Shown piece by piece: positions 1 to 12,814 of a stretch of 64,000 nt of DNA. The stretch's first letter is position 1. Each line of letters starts with the position of its first letter. The stretch comes from Multifurca ochricompacta (taxonomy: Eukaryota; Basidiomycota; Agaricomycetes; Russulales; Russulaceae). A program made the position numbers and the translations under genes. The stretch covers positions 1 to 64,000 of the forward strand of contig WTXG01000008.1 in NCBI GenBank assembly GCA_022496185.1, given 5' to 3'. The notes under the pieces are model-generated. The model did no database searches. It saw nothing but the letters and a program-made list of their open reading frames with translations, and was not told the origin of the DNA.

Positions 1-799
1 TAACGCTAATTTAGTAGCAATATAATACATCTAAATTGTATATAAAACCACTGTATAGCTGCTATAGATAAAGCAGTTGCTATCGCATTACCGCAAGCAT
101 CTAAGTCTATAAGCTAACAAGGTGAGATAGATAATAGTATTATAGCATCTAGGTACAAGCCTGCGCCATGCCTGTTTCCATACCCTTTTGGGGCATGTTT
201 TGATATTGCTTCTCTGACGTCTCTTTTGTGATAATGTATCTACAATTACATTTATTGAGGGAGTTCATGTTCCAGTATGCCCTATTTACACTACTCGCGC
301 TCGTGGAAGCAAAGACAACACTTGAAGTCCCTCTATGAGTTTCAGATTATGACTGGTAAAGTTGATTGTTGGGTATTGTACTCATAAACTACATAAAAAG
401 GGTGTAGAATAGCCCCAAGAATACACCTATCCATTTCTTTATCGCTTTTAGCTTCTTGCTCATGCTACCTAGCTCAACTTTATTTTCTTTAGTAATACTG
501 TCTACTACCGTATACCGTAAAACGGCCGTACCGTACCCGTACCGTACCGTAAGCGATCCAGTGAGTACCAAAAACGGTAGGTCTACGGGTCAGCCGTACC
601 CGTCCCTCACTGTCAAATAGACGGCCGTCACTGTCAAACGGACGGCGCGCAGCCCTATGTACTACTTAAGCTATAATCCATTCATCATCTGCATCAGGAA
701 AATGACATATTGCTAGATTGACTATTGCTAGCCAATCTAGCCCTTCTAGCACTTTAAATTCAAAAGTAGATATAGCAAACGTGTCTTCATGCCTAGAAC
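1..799. repeat. Degraded repeat DNA with fragments of hAT-like elements
   Basis: No gene is supported here. Bases 1-110 resemble 15340-15430 (shared TATATAAAA-CCACTG and 'gcatctaagtctata' stretches). Bases 500-620 are dense in CCGTACC/ACCCGT units like the subterminal repeats of the elements at 31499 and 39246. Bases 655-715 match the interior of the 39246-39833 element ('ctataatccattcatcat'). This looks like an old family-C element that was later hit by the insertion at 800. Confidence 0.6.
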
Positions 800-1769
800 T
801 AGTGTTGTGCATGGCTCGGCTCGAAGCCGTAAGCCGGCCGTTTCTGAGCCGGAAAAAGCCAGGCCGACATAGGCCGTGAAAACGGCTTCCAGCGGCCCAC
901 GGCTCAGGCTTCAGGTTTGGAAAGCCTGAAGCCGCGGCTTAGGCCGCGGCTTTTGGTGGCTGAGTCACGCTTTCTATCCGGATTTTTGCGAACTGTTGAA
1001 CCAGAATACTGGTACAGAAGTAGTCTGACATAATTGTGATCACGTTTAGATAAAACAATTGATGAGATAAAAACATGTCTCACATTAATTAAGATACTGA
1101 GTATATACATCTCAGATCGATCATGTGATGAAATCACCTTCATTAACAAGCAAGATAATGCGCGCGTTCGTTTACTTTGATTTGGTAGCTGATATAGTAC
1201 ATCTAAATTGTATATAAAGCCACTGATAAATAATTAGATTTACATCGCACGCTCGATCGGCTTTGGTATTTTGTAGAATAGTACTAGAACCTATTTAAAG
1301 ATGCCCTGTAGCATGCTGCAGATCCCATCTCGTCTTCTTGGGGGTGTGGGCTCTTAGCAATTGTTCAGTATAGGTGTATTCTTGCTGGATTTTCACTCTT
1401 AGTTTCACCACGATCTCAACATCTTATCTTATCTACATAGCAAGCGCGGGATAGAAACACCTGTTACAAACGCTGTTATTGATGCAAGCTAAAATAAGAC
1501 AACTTATGTTACAGGAATTAAATGGGAGACATAATATGGCAGAAGGCCAAAGCAGTGGCTAGGGGTTGATATAATGTAAACTACAAGTCCTTCAAAAAAT
1601 GCAGCTTAAACTTGATTTGACGCTGTAAAGCCGCGGCTTGGGCCTGAGCTGGGCCTAAGCCGGCCGGAAGCCGTCGCTACAGCCCAGGCTTGAGTTTTGA
1701 AAAGCCTAAGCTGCCAAAAGCCGGGCCTAAGCCGCGGCTTCAGGCCGAGCCGGGGCCGTCACAACACTA
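800..1769. mobile_element. Non-autonomous hAT-like element, family B, copy 1 (970 bp)
   Basis: The element begins TAGTGTTGTGCA and ends in the inverse ACAACACTA. It is flanked by an exact 8-bp duplication, CCTAGAAC (792-799 and 1770-1777). An 8-bp duplication with TAGNG-type ends is the hAT superfamily hallmark. Both ends carry dense GGC-rich subterminal repeats, including the palindrome AAGCCGCGGCTT. No transposase is encoded. The interior holds a TATTTAAAG-containing module (about 1237-1389) that recurs in other elements here. It is nearly identical to 16651-17621. Confidence 0.88.
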
Positions 1770-1974
1770 CCTAGAACTACTTTGAAAATGTAAAGCTACT
1801 TTTCAAATCTAGGACTTGTTAGTCTAGTTTTTATGTTTATCCCGTTTTTTGGGTTGGCAAAGCAGTTCACAAAGCGGTTCACAAAGCAGTTCTCAGATAG
1901 TCCATAATAGTTTAACATTATTACTAAGCAATTTACATGAAGATGGTAATCTACGTGCGCGATGTTTTTGATAT

Positions 1975-4806
1975 CTAGCATGAATAAATCAGAGGAATAT
2001 AATATATTAATGAGACATACCAGTCAAGCTCGATGAGGGAAAAGGCAGTATCAGTGGGTCCTCCAGCATCTTGAGAGGACCCCTTACTCGAGTGATAATA
2101 GTATTGCGATTGGTCGATTATTCGTTCCCAACGTTTGCTGTCAACTCTTTTTGTAATGCCAACCCATTCTCGCACCTTTCTGCCCCAAGGATCTTCAATA
2201 AACCGGGTCCCTTGACACCATCCCTGAACAACGTTAGCCCTTGCTCAACTGCAGCTGTTACCAATGCCAGTGCTCCAATTTGAGGGCCATAATTGATTGG
2301 TGATTTTTCTATCCTTTGAAGGTGTTTTGCATATACTTTCATGATTAACTCTGAACAAAACGCTGCACACGAACCCTGTTGGCAATTTTAGACAGTTATA
2401 GTACATCATAATAGTGATGTGCCTGGCCCGGCTCAAAGCCGGAAGCCGGGCCAAGCCGGGCCTGTTTGGGCCAGGCCAAGCCAGGCCATTGTGACAGCCC
2501 AGCAAGGGCTTTGGCCTGGCTCAGAGAAGCTAAAGCCAAAGCCACCAGCTCAGGCCGCGGCTTTCAACAGCACATACAAGTGCAATAGCAATCGTCAAAA
2601 TCAGTAGAAATCTGATCACAAAGTGGTTGATTTGGGTCACGTGATCATGTTTATTGTGGCATTTCAAACTTTTTCTTCAATATAACTTTGCAATATGTAA
2701 CACACTAAGTCATATTTGGATTAGCTGAACTATAACTACTATTTATATGTCATAAAATTTTCTCTACCAAAAGCCACGGCTTGGGCCAAGCCGGGCCAGG
2801 GCCAAGCTGTCTGTGGCGGCTTTGGCTCAGCCCAGACTTTAGGAAAGCCGGAGCCACCTCAGGCCAAGCCAAAGCCGCGGCTTTTGGGCCAAGCCGGGCC
2901 GGAACATCACTACATCATAATATAACTTACCTTGAAATCTGGGTACTGGTAAATAAAGTGAAAGCCTTCAAGAGCAGACCCAGCAAATTTTGCGAACTCT
3001 TCCGAAGAAGCAAAGTCATAGCATGCATTGTTGTCCCATAGATCCAAGATAACCTTGTAGCCTGCCTTTCCAATGTTGCTGCACCAGTTATTGAGTACAT
3101 TATCAATCTGAAAGTCATAAGATCAATACTCAGTAAGGAAAAATGATGGACGTACCATGCCTAGTGTGATCTGCATTTCCTTGGGCCCAAGTGGTATGTC
3201 TGGATATACAAGACACCATATATCTTTAATAATGCCCTCCACACAATTGTTTGCACCAAATGGGTCTTCTATGGACCCTGCCCACATTATCAAAGTTGGA
3301 ATGAATGTTTTTCACCACGCGCGCCTATGAGCTGAACCATGTGGAAATGGTAGGTCTGTAACCAAGTACCTCCTTTGGGGATGCTTGGGATTGGCATCTT
3401 GCAAGTTGTCTTCCATGCCCACAGCTACATTAGTTAACATGATCCCCATCTGTACATCGATGAGTGATCTGTGTAAGTTAAAAAAATATAAAGTGATACC
3501 TGTGCTGTAGTCCGTGTGTTCTGGCAACCATGCTCGACGTACTGGGATGCTTGGGATGTGTTGTTGTCTTCATGGATCCCACTAACTCCTGTACTAGTGT
3601 AGTTTGACCCAGATGCCATGATAGCGCTTTTCATGCTGGTGCTAGTGGGGACTTCTATATATGATCAGATAGTGATAATTGATCACAAATAGAGTGACTT
3701 ACGAGTTTCACTCCTTCTTTCCCAGTTAACATGGAGCCCTGTGGAATCAATCTTGCTGCGCTTGGGATCTCTCTGGCCATGATAGGACTCCCTGGTAATC
3801 ATCGTAAGAATGAACTGTGTATCCCAGATATACTCTTACTGCAGCTCCTTTCGCTTGCGCTCATCAATTGACCCCATGACTGTGGAGTTTATGACACGCA
3901 CCTTTGCAACTTCACTCCGCAACTGGCCTGCACTAGATGACTTCTTCTTTGTATGACATGACTCCTATGATGTGTGGCGTTGTCAGTGGCGTTGGTGGAA
4001 TCAGTCATGTGAGAATCGGAAATTAATATTACCATTCTCGCACTCTGTTTTCCTTTTCCTTTGCGCCACCGCTGCCTTGGCTCTTCCTCCTCTTCCTCCT
4101 CTTCCAGATCACTGAAACAAATGGAGATAAATTCATTATTGTTGTCATCGTTGTCAGCGTGATCTGTTTGATCTCTGCCTGCATTAATATTTGGGACTGG
4201 CTCAGTGTCTGTAAATGAAGCGGGTGACATGGTTGGTGGATAGGATTGTGCTCGTGCACTGCTGTCCTCACTACCACTGTCCTGTAATTCACTTTCAGAT
4301 TCAAGGTTGGATGGTCCACTGTCATAATTGATCAGAATTAGAATGTGTGCTCCATAATAAATTGACAGAAATACATACTCTTCTTGGCCATGCACCTCTT
4401 CTTGGCCATGCTCAACTTCTTCAATCACATCGCATAGACTTGGATTGTCTGCAGTAACCGCCATTCTGATAGAATGGGCCATCTGTAAGGGATAATATTC
4501 AGCACTCGGGGCCAGATCAGGTCTTGCAGCATGTTTTTGTGCTGAGAATTCAGCAAGCTGAATTCTGTCCTCTATGTTAGCAATACGATTGACCACTGCT
4601 CGATGCTGGGTGGCTTCCATCTCTCTTGCAGTGGCTTCCTCTCCTTTTGATTTAGCTTTGTCTTCAGCTACCTGCCTTGAGGTGCAGCACTTCTGCTGAG
4701 AATTGACAATAATGTGCCCTGGGTGTGCCTTTGCATTGGCCTTGCGTGTTGTGATCAGCATTATGGAGGAATGAGAATGAAGATGATTTACAGAATCAAT
4801 ATTCAA
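1975..4806 (-). CDS. Uncharacterised Plavaka-associated partner gene, multi-exon, broken
   Basis: A spliced minus-strand gene that diverges from the Plavaka transposase. The first large exon (4806-3889) encodes a charged 305-aa segment with an acidic run. Later exons are readable near 3527-3160, 3110-2931 and 2380-2000. They include an 'ALALVTAAVEQG' stretch followed by a Trp/Arg-rich 'VREWVGITKRVDSKRWE' stretch, a pattern I associate with fungus-only hypothetical proteins next to Plavaka transposases; I cannot name a family. An in-frame TGA (3312-3314) lies where Arg is plausible. A short hAT element (2412-2912) sits about 10 nt inside an intron, just after the donor at about 2930. Exon borders are approximate. 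Probably a dead transposon gene. Confidence 0.5.
2412..2912. mobile_element. Non-autonomous hAT element, family A, copy 1 (501 bp)
   Basis: The ends are TAGTGATGTGCCTGGCCCGG and, inverted, TAGTGATGTTCCGGCCCGG. The exact 8-bp target duplication is CATCATAA (2404-2411 and 2913-2920). The ends match those of the autonomous-size hAT element at 7266-13933, so it was probably mobilised in trans by that family. It lies inside an intron of the minus-strand partner gene. The interior contains a CACGTG site and an AT-rich core, with no ORF of note. Confidence 0.9.
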
Positions 4807-7800
4807 TCTTGGGATAAGAGGGGGATGAGTTCAAGGATTTGAATGGCGTGAACTCCCCCCCCTTCTTTTTATGGGCTTATATATCCTTCATGATTATCTC
4901 CCTGATTTCTAATATTTGTGCTGCCCCATTTTTCTTAGATAGATGTCCGGTGATATGTGTAATCTCCTACCATAGCCTAATTCCAATAACGTCTGGCATC
5001 CTTAATGGCAACCTAGCCTAGTGAGGATCACATTCCTGTTGAGATGCACTAGCGACCGGATAGTTGAGGACTGGATGGCCGGACACCTGATAAGATAATC
5101 TGAAGTGCGTCCAAACTGATTTTGACCGCAACAACTGAATAGATAGCTAAAATCCTTTTTACAGCTGCATTTATCAATTCCCTCAACCCATATGATGTGG
5201 CATTCTCATAGACTCCTGTGCATGTACTCAGGTTGTCCTGTCACTTTCAAGAGTCAACACGGCTGCACGTACCACATGCGGTCGATTCATGCAAACTCCA
5301 ATGCCCATTCAGATACAGGGCCAAGACAGGATCTCTCCAGCATGACCCCTCTGCATCAAAATGGGCTGGATTACCAAGATGTACCACCATATTCTAGTTC
5401 AGGCCCAAGCAGAAAACGGATTGAGCATGCTTATCTCACTGGTAAGTTTCTATCTCAATGCACTTCTCATTATGCTTCTGATATACATAATTGTTTTATA
5501 TTTTAAGCTGTTCCCTGTGACTTGGATGGGAACTTCCTACCGCCTGGCAGCATACGACAGGAAAGAACACAAAGACCAAATGCAGACTGGTCACCCTTTG
5601 ACAATCAGACTCAGTTTATGATTGCAGATCTTCTATATCGCCGCGTTGAAATGTCAGCATCCAATATAGACTTACTCATGAAATTATGGCTTGCATCCCT
5701 GGAAGATTCTGGCCTTGACACATCTGAGCCATTTAAGTGTCATCAAGACCTATATGCAAAGATTGATTCCTCACCACTTGGTGATGTTCCTTGGCAATGC
5801 TTCATTACAGGCTTCTCTGAAGATCTTTGTGTGCCAGTGGATGCCCCGAGCTGGAAGCAGACATCGTATGAGGTTTGGTATCGTGACCCAGACCTTGCCA
5901 TATCAGCAATGTTGGACAATCCTGACTTCGAAGGACACTTTGACATGTGCCCTTATATGGAACTGGATGAGCATGGTCAGTGTTGCTGGGGGGATATTAT
6001 GTCAGCCAATGTTTCTTGGAAACATTGTGTGAATATATTCAATTATCTTAAGATATAAACTAAAATAACTGATAAGATCATACAGGACGAGATCTTTGCA
6101 TCCAACGCTGATGCCTTTGGGGCTATGTACTGCCCTATTATTTTAGGGAGCGACAAAACTACTGTGTCTGTCGCCACAGGACACGTTGAGTATCATCCAC
6201 TATACCTTTCAATTGGCAACATCCACAATACTGTTCATCGTGCGCATCGCAATGCCGTTGTACCCATAGCATTTCTAGCCATTCCAAAGAGTGAGCCACT
6301 TCTTAATTATATTCAAATTTATTGATTAATAGATCTAGGTGATCGCAGATATGATGATGACCCAGAGTTTCGAAAATTCAAGTGCCAGCTCTATCATGTG
6401 TCATTATCCGCCATACTCAAGACACTCCTACCGGGGATGACAAAGCCAGCCATCCGATGATGCCCTGATGGACATTACAGGCGTATAATTTACGATCTTA
6501 TCGCATTTATCGCTGATTACCCTGAACAAGTGATGCTAACTGGAATTGTTCAAGGCTGGTGTCCAAAGTAAGTCTTAGATCAGATCCTCCCAATCTTACA
6601 GCACACAGCTAACAACACAACAGATGTATCACTTTTCTGATTTTTCCAGACAACTTGGAAATGCCAACCATACCACACACACGTGCATTGACAGAGGAAC
6701 TTGCTGACTTCTTAGACTCAAAGACTTTGTGGAATCAATATGGCATAGATGACGACATCATAGTGCATTAACTTATCATGACATTTAATTAATTTCGCTT
6801 AATTCGACAATTTTAATTTTAAAGCCATTTACAAATGATTTCCCCTGCGCAGATATTCACGCAATGCTATCACCAGATCTCTTGCATCAAGTTATCAAAG
6901 GAATGTTCAAAGATCATTTGGTTACTTGGGTTGGCAAATATTTATTGCGGGAGCATGGGGAGAGCAAATCACGCAAGATCCTTGATGAAATAGACCGTCA
7001 GTGCGTCAAAGAATTATTACTTGTAAGTTGTCTGTCTTATGGTAGTGGTGATCAAGTATTGCAGCTGTTCTGGCATTCTCAGGCCTTCGCTGCTTTCCTC
7101 AAGGTCATTGCTTCAAGCAGTGGACTGGTGATGACACAAAGGCACTGATGAAGGTATGTGATTCTTACAAGAAGAGATCTCATGCTGTTTGCCAACATCA
7201 AGGCAGGTATATTTACCTTCGATAGTTGGATTTGTGCCAAATGAAATGGTCACATGCATCGCCACTAGTGATGTTCTGGCCTGGCTTGGCCCAAAAGCCG
7301 TGGCTTTTGATGTAGAACTAGTAGTTTGTTTTCCTTTTTTAGAAATCAAGTTCTGAGACAAGCGCCAGCCGCACGGGCCCAAGTGCACAGGTGAGACGTG
7401 CCATTGTGCGAGCTCACATGCACCGGGGCCACAGTCATATATATAACGGGTGCTTCTATCCCGCACTTGCTATGTAAGATTAGATAAGATGTAAATGTTG
7501 TAGTAAACTCAGAGGTGATAAAATCCTAGTTGGAAAGCTGCCCAGAATGTGGAGATTAATGCACGCGTAAGGCTTGAAGCAGTCAGAGGACTCTGCCTTG
7601 CTTATGCAGCAAGAATAGACCTATATTGAACTTTGCTAAGAGCCTACAGCCCCAAGAGGACAAGATGGGGTCTGTAGCGTGCTACAGGGTGTCTTTAAAT
7701 ACATTCTAGTACTATCCTATGAAATACCAAAGCCAATCGAGCATGTGATGTAAATCTAAGTAGTTATCAGTGGCTTACTTTTCTAAGTACCCTGACACAT

Positions 7801-8309
7801 CTTGTTTACTAATGCGCGATCGTTTCTGCTGGTCTGGCATTATCTAAAATACATACTAGACTACTTTAGATCACTCTATAATCAAATCGTCAATTTGTAT
7901 TACTCAAACAATGGCCGCGTGTATCTATAATGTCCATTGCTGCATAGGGCAGCGACTACTTCGCATTGCGTGGACCGGGTCAGAACGGTCCGAACTCCTT
8001 CTTATCTTATCTATATCTAAGAAGGTCGACTTGTATAACACACACACCCTCAGGATGGCTTTCAAGCGGTCCGGGATGCCAAAAATGCGCATCCAGGACA
8101 ATATACTTTGTCTTTATTGTTGTTAAATAGCCTTACTATATCCCTTATGATGTATCTCTTGTTACAATGTCCCATTAGTAAAGTACTTGTAAATACTTTT
8201 AAAGGCAGCTCAAATCGCCTTGAATAATCATCGAAGTTATTCCAAAGACGCTCCCTCTCCTGCTCGCATTCTAAGTCATTCCAACTCATTGCTATCCTTC
8301 TTTCATATG

Positions 8310-11300
8310 CTAGCTCCACAATGCCACTAAACTTGCCCATGAACTCCGCGTCCAAGTTGCATCGACACTATCGGTGTCCATCCCTGAGCCATCATCTTCG
8401 TCCTCCATCAGCATATCATTCCAACCCTCAGCATCAGACCCTTCTTCAGACCATTCTCCACTGTCATTGCCATCCTCCTCATCTTCACCATCTGGGTTGA
8501 TCTCTGCTTCAAGAATTGAGGAAGGAGCTGGTTCTTGAAAGAGTAGATCATGTTGTATTGCACATTTGACACCCTGCAAGGCCTCGACAATATCTCCTTT
8601 GAGTCGGTTTCGATGTTTGGTGATTGTAATGCCACCCTGCGAGAATGCGCGTTCACTTGACACAGAAGATGACATGATCGATAGATAGTCGCGAGCTAGT
8701 GAGGCCCATGCAGGATGATAACGAGAGCAATTGACCTGAGAAACTTTCATGATAAGATCATTTGAACTTTGAACTGTCAGGTACAACCACTCACCCCCCA
8801 CCATTTAATCGCAGACCAGCCATCTGGTACCTGCTCGCTAACATCCATGTATGCATCAAAATGCCAAGACCATGGCCTGTCAGGGTCCTCTGAAACACCA
8901 GGGTGTGAATTAGTAGTATTATCCTCATCGTCACTAAGTTCGCGAAGTAATGTGCGAATCCCCCTTTTGGTCTTCTTCGACGTCGCAGATTCCTGGGGAT
9001 CCAAATCCGGACCCAGTAGCAGATACTGTTCCTTGAACTAAAACACGATGAGCATGCAAAGTAACAATGAGAAAATGTTTCGCTTACCACTTCTTCAACA
9101 CATTTCATGACATCATGCTGAAGTTTTGTTGACCAGTGCTTCTTGAAATATGACATTTTCTCCTTTGGATTGAGGACTAACAGAGAATCAGGAGTGTCAT
9201 TGGCATGAATAATGACAATGTACTCATTGCCAATATGTAGGCTGGTGAGTATGCTGTCTTCTCATAATACTCATTGATCTTCATATATGCGGCCTTGAGG
9301 GCAGGAAAAAATTGCTGGTACTTTGGACATTCAGCACGAGATGACCATGCCCTATGAAGTGCTTCAAGGGCTGGTATGGCTAGGTGGAGGGTTGATGCTT
9401 GCTCAGATGAAAAGGCTTGTTGTGCATTATCGGTGTGCTGGTAACATTGTCTCATATTTGAATAGGGAGAGCATGAAATACACATACTGCTAGTAAACCA
9501 ATAAACATGTCGACGCACTGCCATTCATCGCTGTCTAGCTTAAGCACGCAGATCTTATCACACTTTGCAGCATCGGTCTCTTCCCAATGGAGTTCATCTA
9601 CAAAAGTGTCAATGGACTGTAAAAAGTTGGATATAAGATTATCAATGGTGGAGAAAATCGTGTGTGCTCACCGTTTTATGTCATTCAGCCCTGTCTAGCA
9701 TTAGATACGTTGAAGACCATCGGACTTTCATGTCAACGATAAGTTGGACAGGTCTTGCAATGCCGGCCTTCGACTGAACGGTTTTCCACATTGCTTTTCG
9801 CTTTGATGATGACCATTCCTTTATTACAATCAGCTTTTATGCTTCAATTAAAACAACCTGATACATACTTTGACTGCAATTGCCCTGACTAACCCCACCT
9901 CATCGTGACTTGTTGGAACATGTGCTTCAGGGTCCTTTGGGTCAAAATGTGGAGACTCGCTGTATGTGGATATGAGCACCTGAGTTGCCAAGTTGATGAC
10001 ATGTGCAAGACAGCTCCAGAGCATCGTTAATCGCTGAAAATTGAAAATTGCAAAACACTCACTTGATTTTCCACTTTCGCCAATTGTATTTTTTGCCAGT
10101 CACAGCCCTCAAACATGCAGCCACTTCCTGCATCATCGTAAAATTGCTAGATGCATTATCACATGTAACGTGACCAATCTGTAATCTATCAGTGAGTGCA
10201 AGGTCACATACAATATGTATCATGACACCAGCTAGCCTACCTTGTGGGTGATGCCGACCCGTTTGATAACTTTAAATAGGGCTTGACCCAGCTGCTCACC
10301 ATTGTGAGCATTGTTAACTTGTGTGAAGCCAAGAAGGCCGCTCTTGAGCTCCCACTGTGTCAGTGTCATTTCCTCAATCCAGTGACCAGTAACTGCAAGA
10401 TAGCCATCTGTGTTTTCCGCTTGCCATGCATCACATGTCAGATTGACTTCCCCAGTGACCATCGGACCCTACACAATATAAGAAGGTAGAACTAATTATC
10501 TAAGACATGTACTTACATTAAGCCGCGCCTTCAACTTCGTCAGATGGTCCTTGAATGTGCATATGATTTCAGCCCACGTCAACTTTCGGCCTGGGACTTT
10601 CACACCATTTGTGGCACGTGCAGCAATATTGATCATTTCTTTAAATTTTGGATGTTTGAGGGCCTGTATTGGCTACAAATAGAAACAGTCATATTAAATG
10701 AGGACAAAACTAAAAGAGCCTAGCTTACCTGATCACTTGCGACCAGCCATTCAATTGCAGCCCGATGAAAAGTCTTATCAGTATATGGAATAACCCGCTC
10801 TGTGGGTTTCTTCTCCCGAAGGTCGCGGTCCAGGACTCAGGTTACAAGTTCGGCAGCCACTTTGCGCTTTTTGATATTGCCTGGTAGTTTGGATTCATAC
10901 ATAGCACCTTGAGCCCATTTCCGGTATATTCCCTATAGAAAAACTATAATAAGACACAGTGGAGAGTAATAGCAATAGACTTACTGAGTGGTGCACCTCC
11001 AGATGGCGGTGTAACGTTGTAACTTCATTAACGAGGCTCTTTTTGTCTCTGCAAGAATTGATTTCATTCAGGAATATAAAAAACTGAAGTATGAGGTACA
11101 TACGGGCAGAGTTTACAGTGGCAATATTTCTTCATCTTTCCATTGATGGTCTTCACAACAGGAGACTGAAAAAAGTGGTTGATGTCGCATCGTTTATCTT
11201 CACATGATGGTGCATCTTCATCGATTGGCTGGACATTGACATCCAACAGAAGCCCTTCATTGTCGACATCCCTTGGATTTCCTAATGATGCACGCGTCTG

Positions 11301-11960
11301 CTTGGCTGTGATGACATACAAGTTCAGAATGGAACAATGCTTTTTGAACAATTACGCACCTGTGGTAGACCTTTTATCATTGTCCACTTCATCCTCACTA
11401 CTTGTGTCCTCGTCGCTGGTAATAGTATGCTTTCTCTGTGAATTTCTGGTGGCACCAAGTGTAATACGTCGCTTTTTGGCTGCAGCACAGGTGATTGAGA
11501 ATTTTATTTGAAACACAAAAAAGACTAAAATGTATGCAGCTTGGGCTGGTCATTGCTATCCTCATCTTCTTCGGACTCAATGTAAATACTTGCATTGATG
11601 TTATGTTTGGGCACAGATGTTGGTGCAGAACCTATGGTCTCGACAGAAGTGTCTCTATCAGTGACAGATGTGGTTTCTTGGGCCCGTTGTGAATGAAACT
11701 CCTGCACTGCTTTGTGTTGGAAAGATAGTTCGGGCTGTGCTGCATTGTTGGCATCAGTCAGCTTTGAGGTCGGGGCAGTTTGGCGTGATGGTTGTGTTTG
11801 GACAGTTGGATCAGCATCAGAACCACTAGTAGGTGGATATTAGCCACGAGACAAAATAGCTGAAGATGTGTGAAAACGTACCAAAAATGTTTGAGTTCTG
11901 TGATTAGTCGCTGTAGTTTGATCTCAACAATATCCAATGGAAAATTATCTGCCCAGTCTG
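8310..11960 (-). pseudogene. hAT transposase with BED finger, two in-frame TGA codons
   Basis: A spliced hAT (Ac-like) transposase read on the minus strand. Blocks in order: an acidic N-terminus (about 11870-11370); a BED-type zinc finger split by an intron ('CHCKLC' near 11100 and 'LHRHLEVHH' near 11000); the block with the first catalytic Asp, 'LTCDAWQAENTDGYLAVTG' (about 10450-10380); the second, 'VTCDNASSNF' (about 10170); 'CLAHVINLATQ' (about 10010); and the C-terminal dimerisation block 'SSVSSERAFSQGGITITKHR' (about 8670-8610). In-frame TGA codons at 10837-10839 and 9681-9683 break it. The N-terminus is uncertain because a solo LTR interrupts the sequence upstream; an exon starting near 12737 (-) may belong to it. 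The present copy is probably inactive, although its ends are intact. Confidence 0.8.
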
Positions 11961-12462
11961 TTGAACACAGAAGATGTTCAGTGATGCTTCAAACATCAGG
12001 TGATTAGATTAGCTACTTTGTAGATTAGATTAGATACCGGAGTTTCGGACTATTTACATTATCATTATTACTTTCATTCTCACATTCCGCAGTAGCTGAC
12101 TGATACACCATGTAGCATGTGATTTCTGTATTGGCCAATGGCCTTTCTCCCTCATGTTTGTTGTTTGGACCTTGTCCGGCACTTGTGGACTTATTCCCAG
12201 TGCACAGACCATCCCTTGACTAGTATATAAGGGTGTCTGTTTTGTCTCTTACACTTCAGAGTTTCTTCTACCTCTGAAGCGTAAGTTCCTACTTTACTAT
12301 CTATCATACCTTGAGACTAACTCTAGTATATAGAACTTGTCTTTGTCTAGGTCAGTAGTATAGTATTATAGAGTTTCTTCTACCTCTGAAGCAACTTGTC
12401 TTTGTCTAGCTTAACCCACTAAACTTCACAGTCAGTATGCTGTGCCTCATGCCTGTTCGACA
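11959..12462 (+). mobile_element. Solo LTR (504 bp) inside the hAT element
   Basis: The sequence begins TGTTGAACA and ends TGTTCGACA (TG..CA ends, inverted 9-mers). It is flanked by an exact 5-bp duplication, CAGTC (11954-11958 and 12463-12467). It contains a TATATAAG box near 12223 and is similar to 17765-18160. No internal retroelement genes remain, so recombination between LTRs probably deleted them. The orientation is inferred from the TATA box. Confidence 0.82.
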
Positions 12463-12496
12463 CAGTCAATTTTAGACAGATAAGAACAAACACAAC

Positions 12497-12814
12497 CTAA
12501 TCCAAGCTTTCCTTTGCGAATATATTGCAAATGGCCAGAGGCATCTCGGCAATCCTCCCCAACATAGCATCAAAACACCTGTTAAATGTTTCGTGAGCCA
12601 TCCCCCATTCCTTTGTATTCATGACACTCCAGATCTTATCCTCCTTTGTGCCTTGTTGGACAGACTGTGGTAAATTATTTGAGAGGGTGGTAATAGCTTT
12701 GACAAGAGTCTTGATCTCTGAGATTGTGGACATTTTCACAGACTTGAAGCGTTGATTTGGAGGGGATCGAGGGAAGGAAAAATCTGATTGAAAAAAACTA
12801 CACGAGTTGTACAT
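12497..12814 (-). CDS. Small ORF in the hAT element, possible 5' exon of its transposase
   Basis: A 105-codon open frame; a likely internal start at about 12736 gives 'MSTISEIKTLVKAITTL'. The product looks helical and has no motif I recognise. It lies just upstream of the solo LTR and of the first readable transposase exon ('DWADNFPLDIVEIK', near 11950) on the same strand, so it could be a 5' exon or a small accessory protein. Confidence 0.35.
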   Translation of the reverse strand: MYNSCSFFQSDFSFPRSPPNQRFKSVKMSTISEIKTLVKAITTLSNNLPQSVQQGTKEDKIWSVMNTKEWGMAHETFNRCFDAMLGRIAEMPLAICNIFAKESLD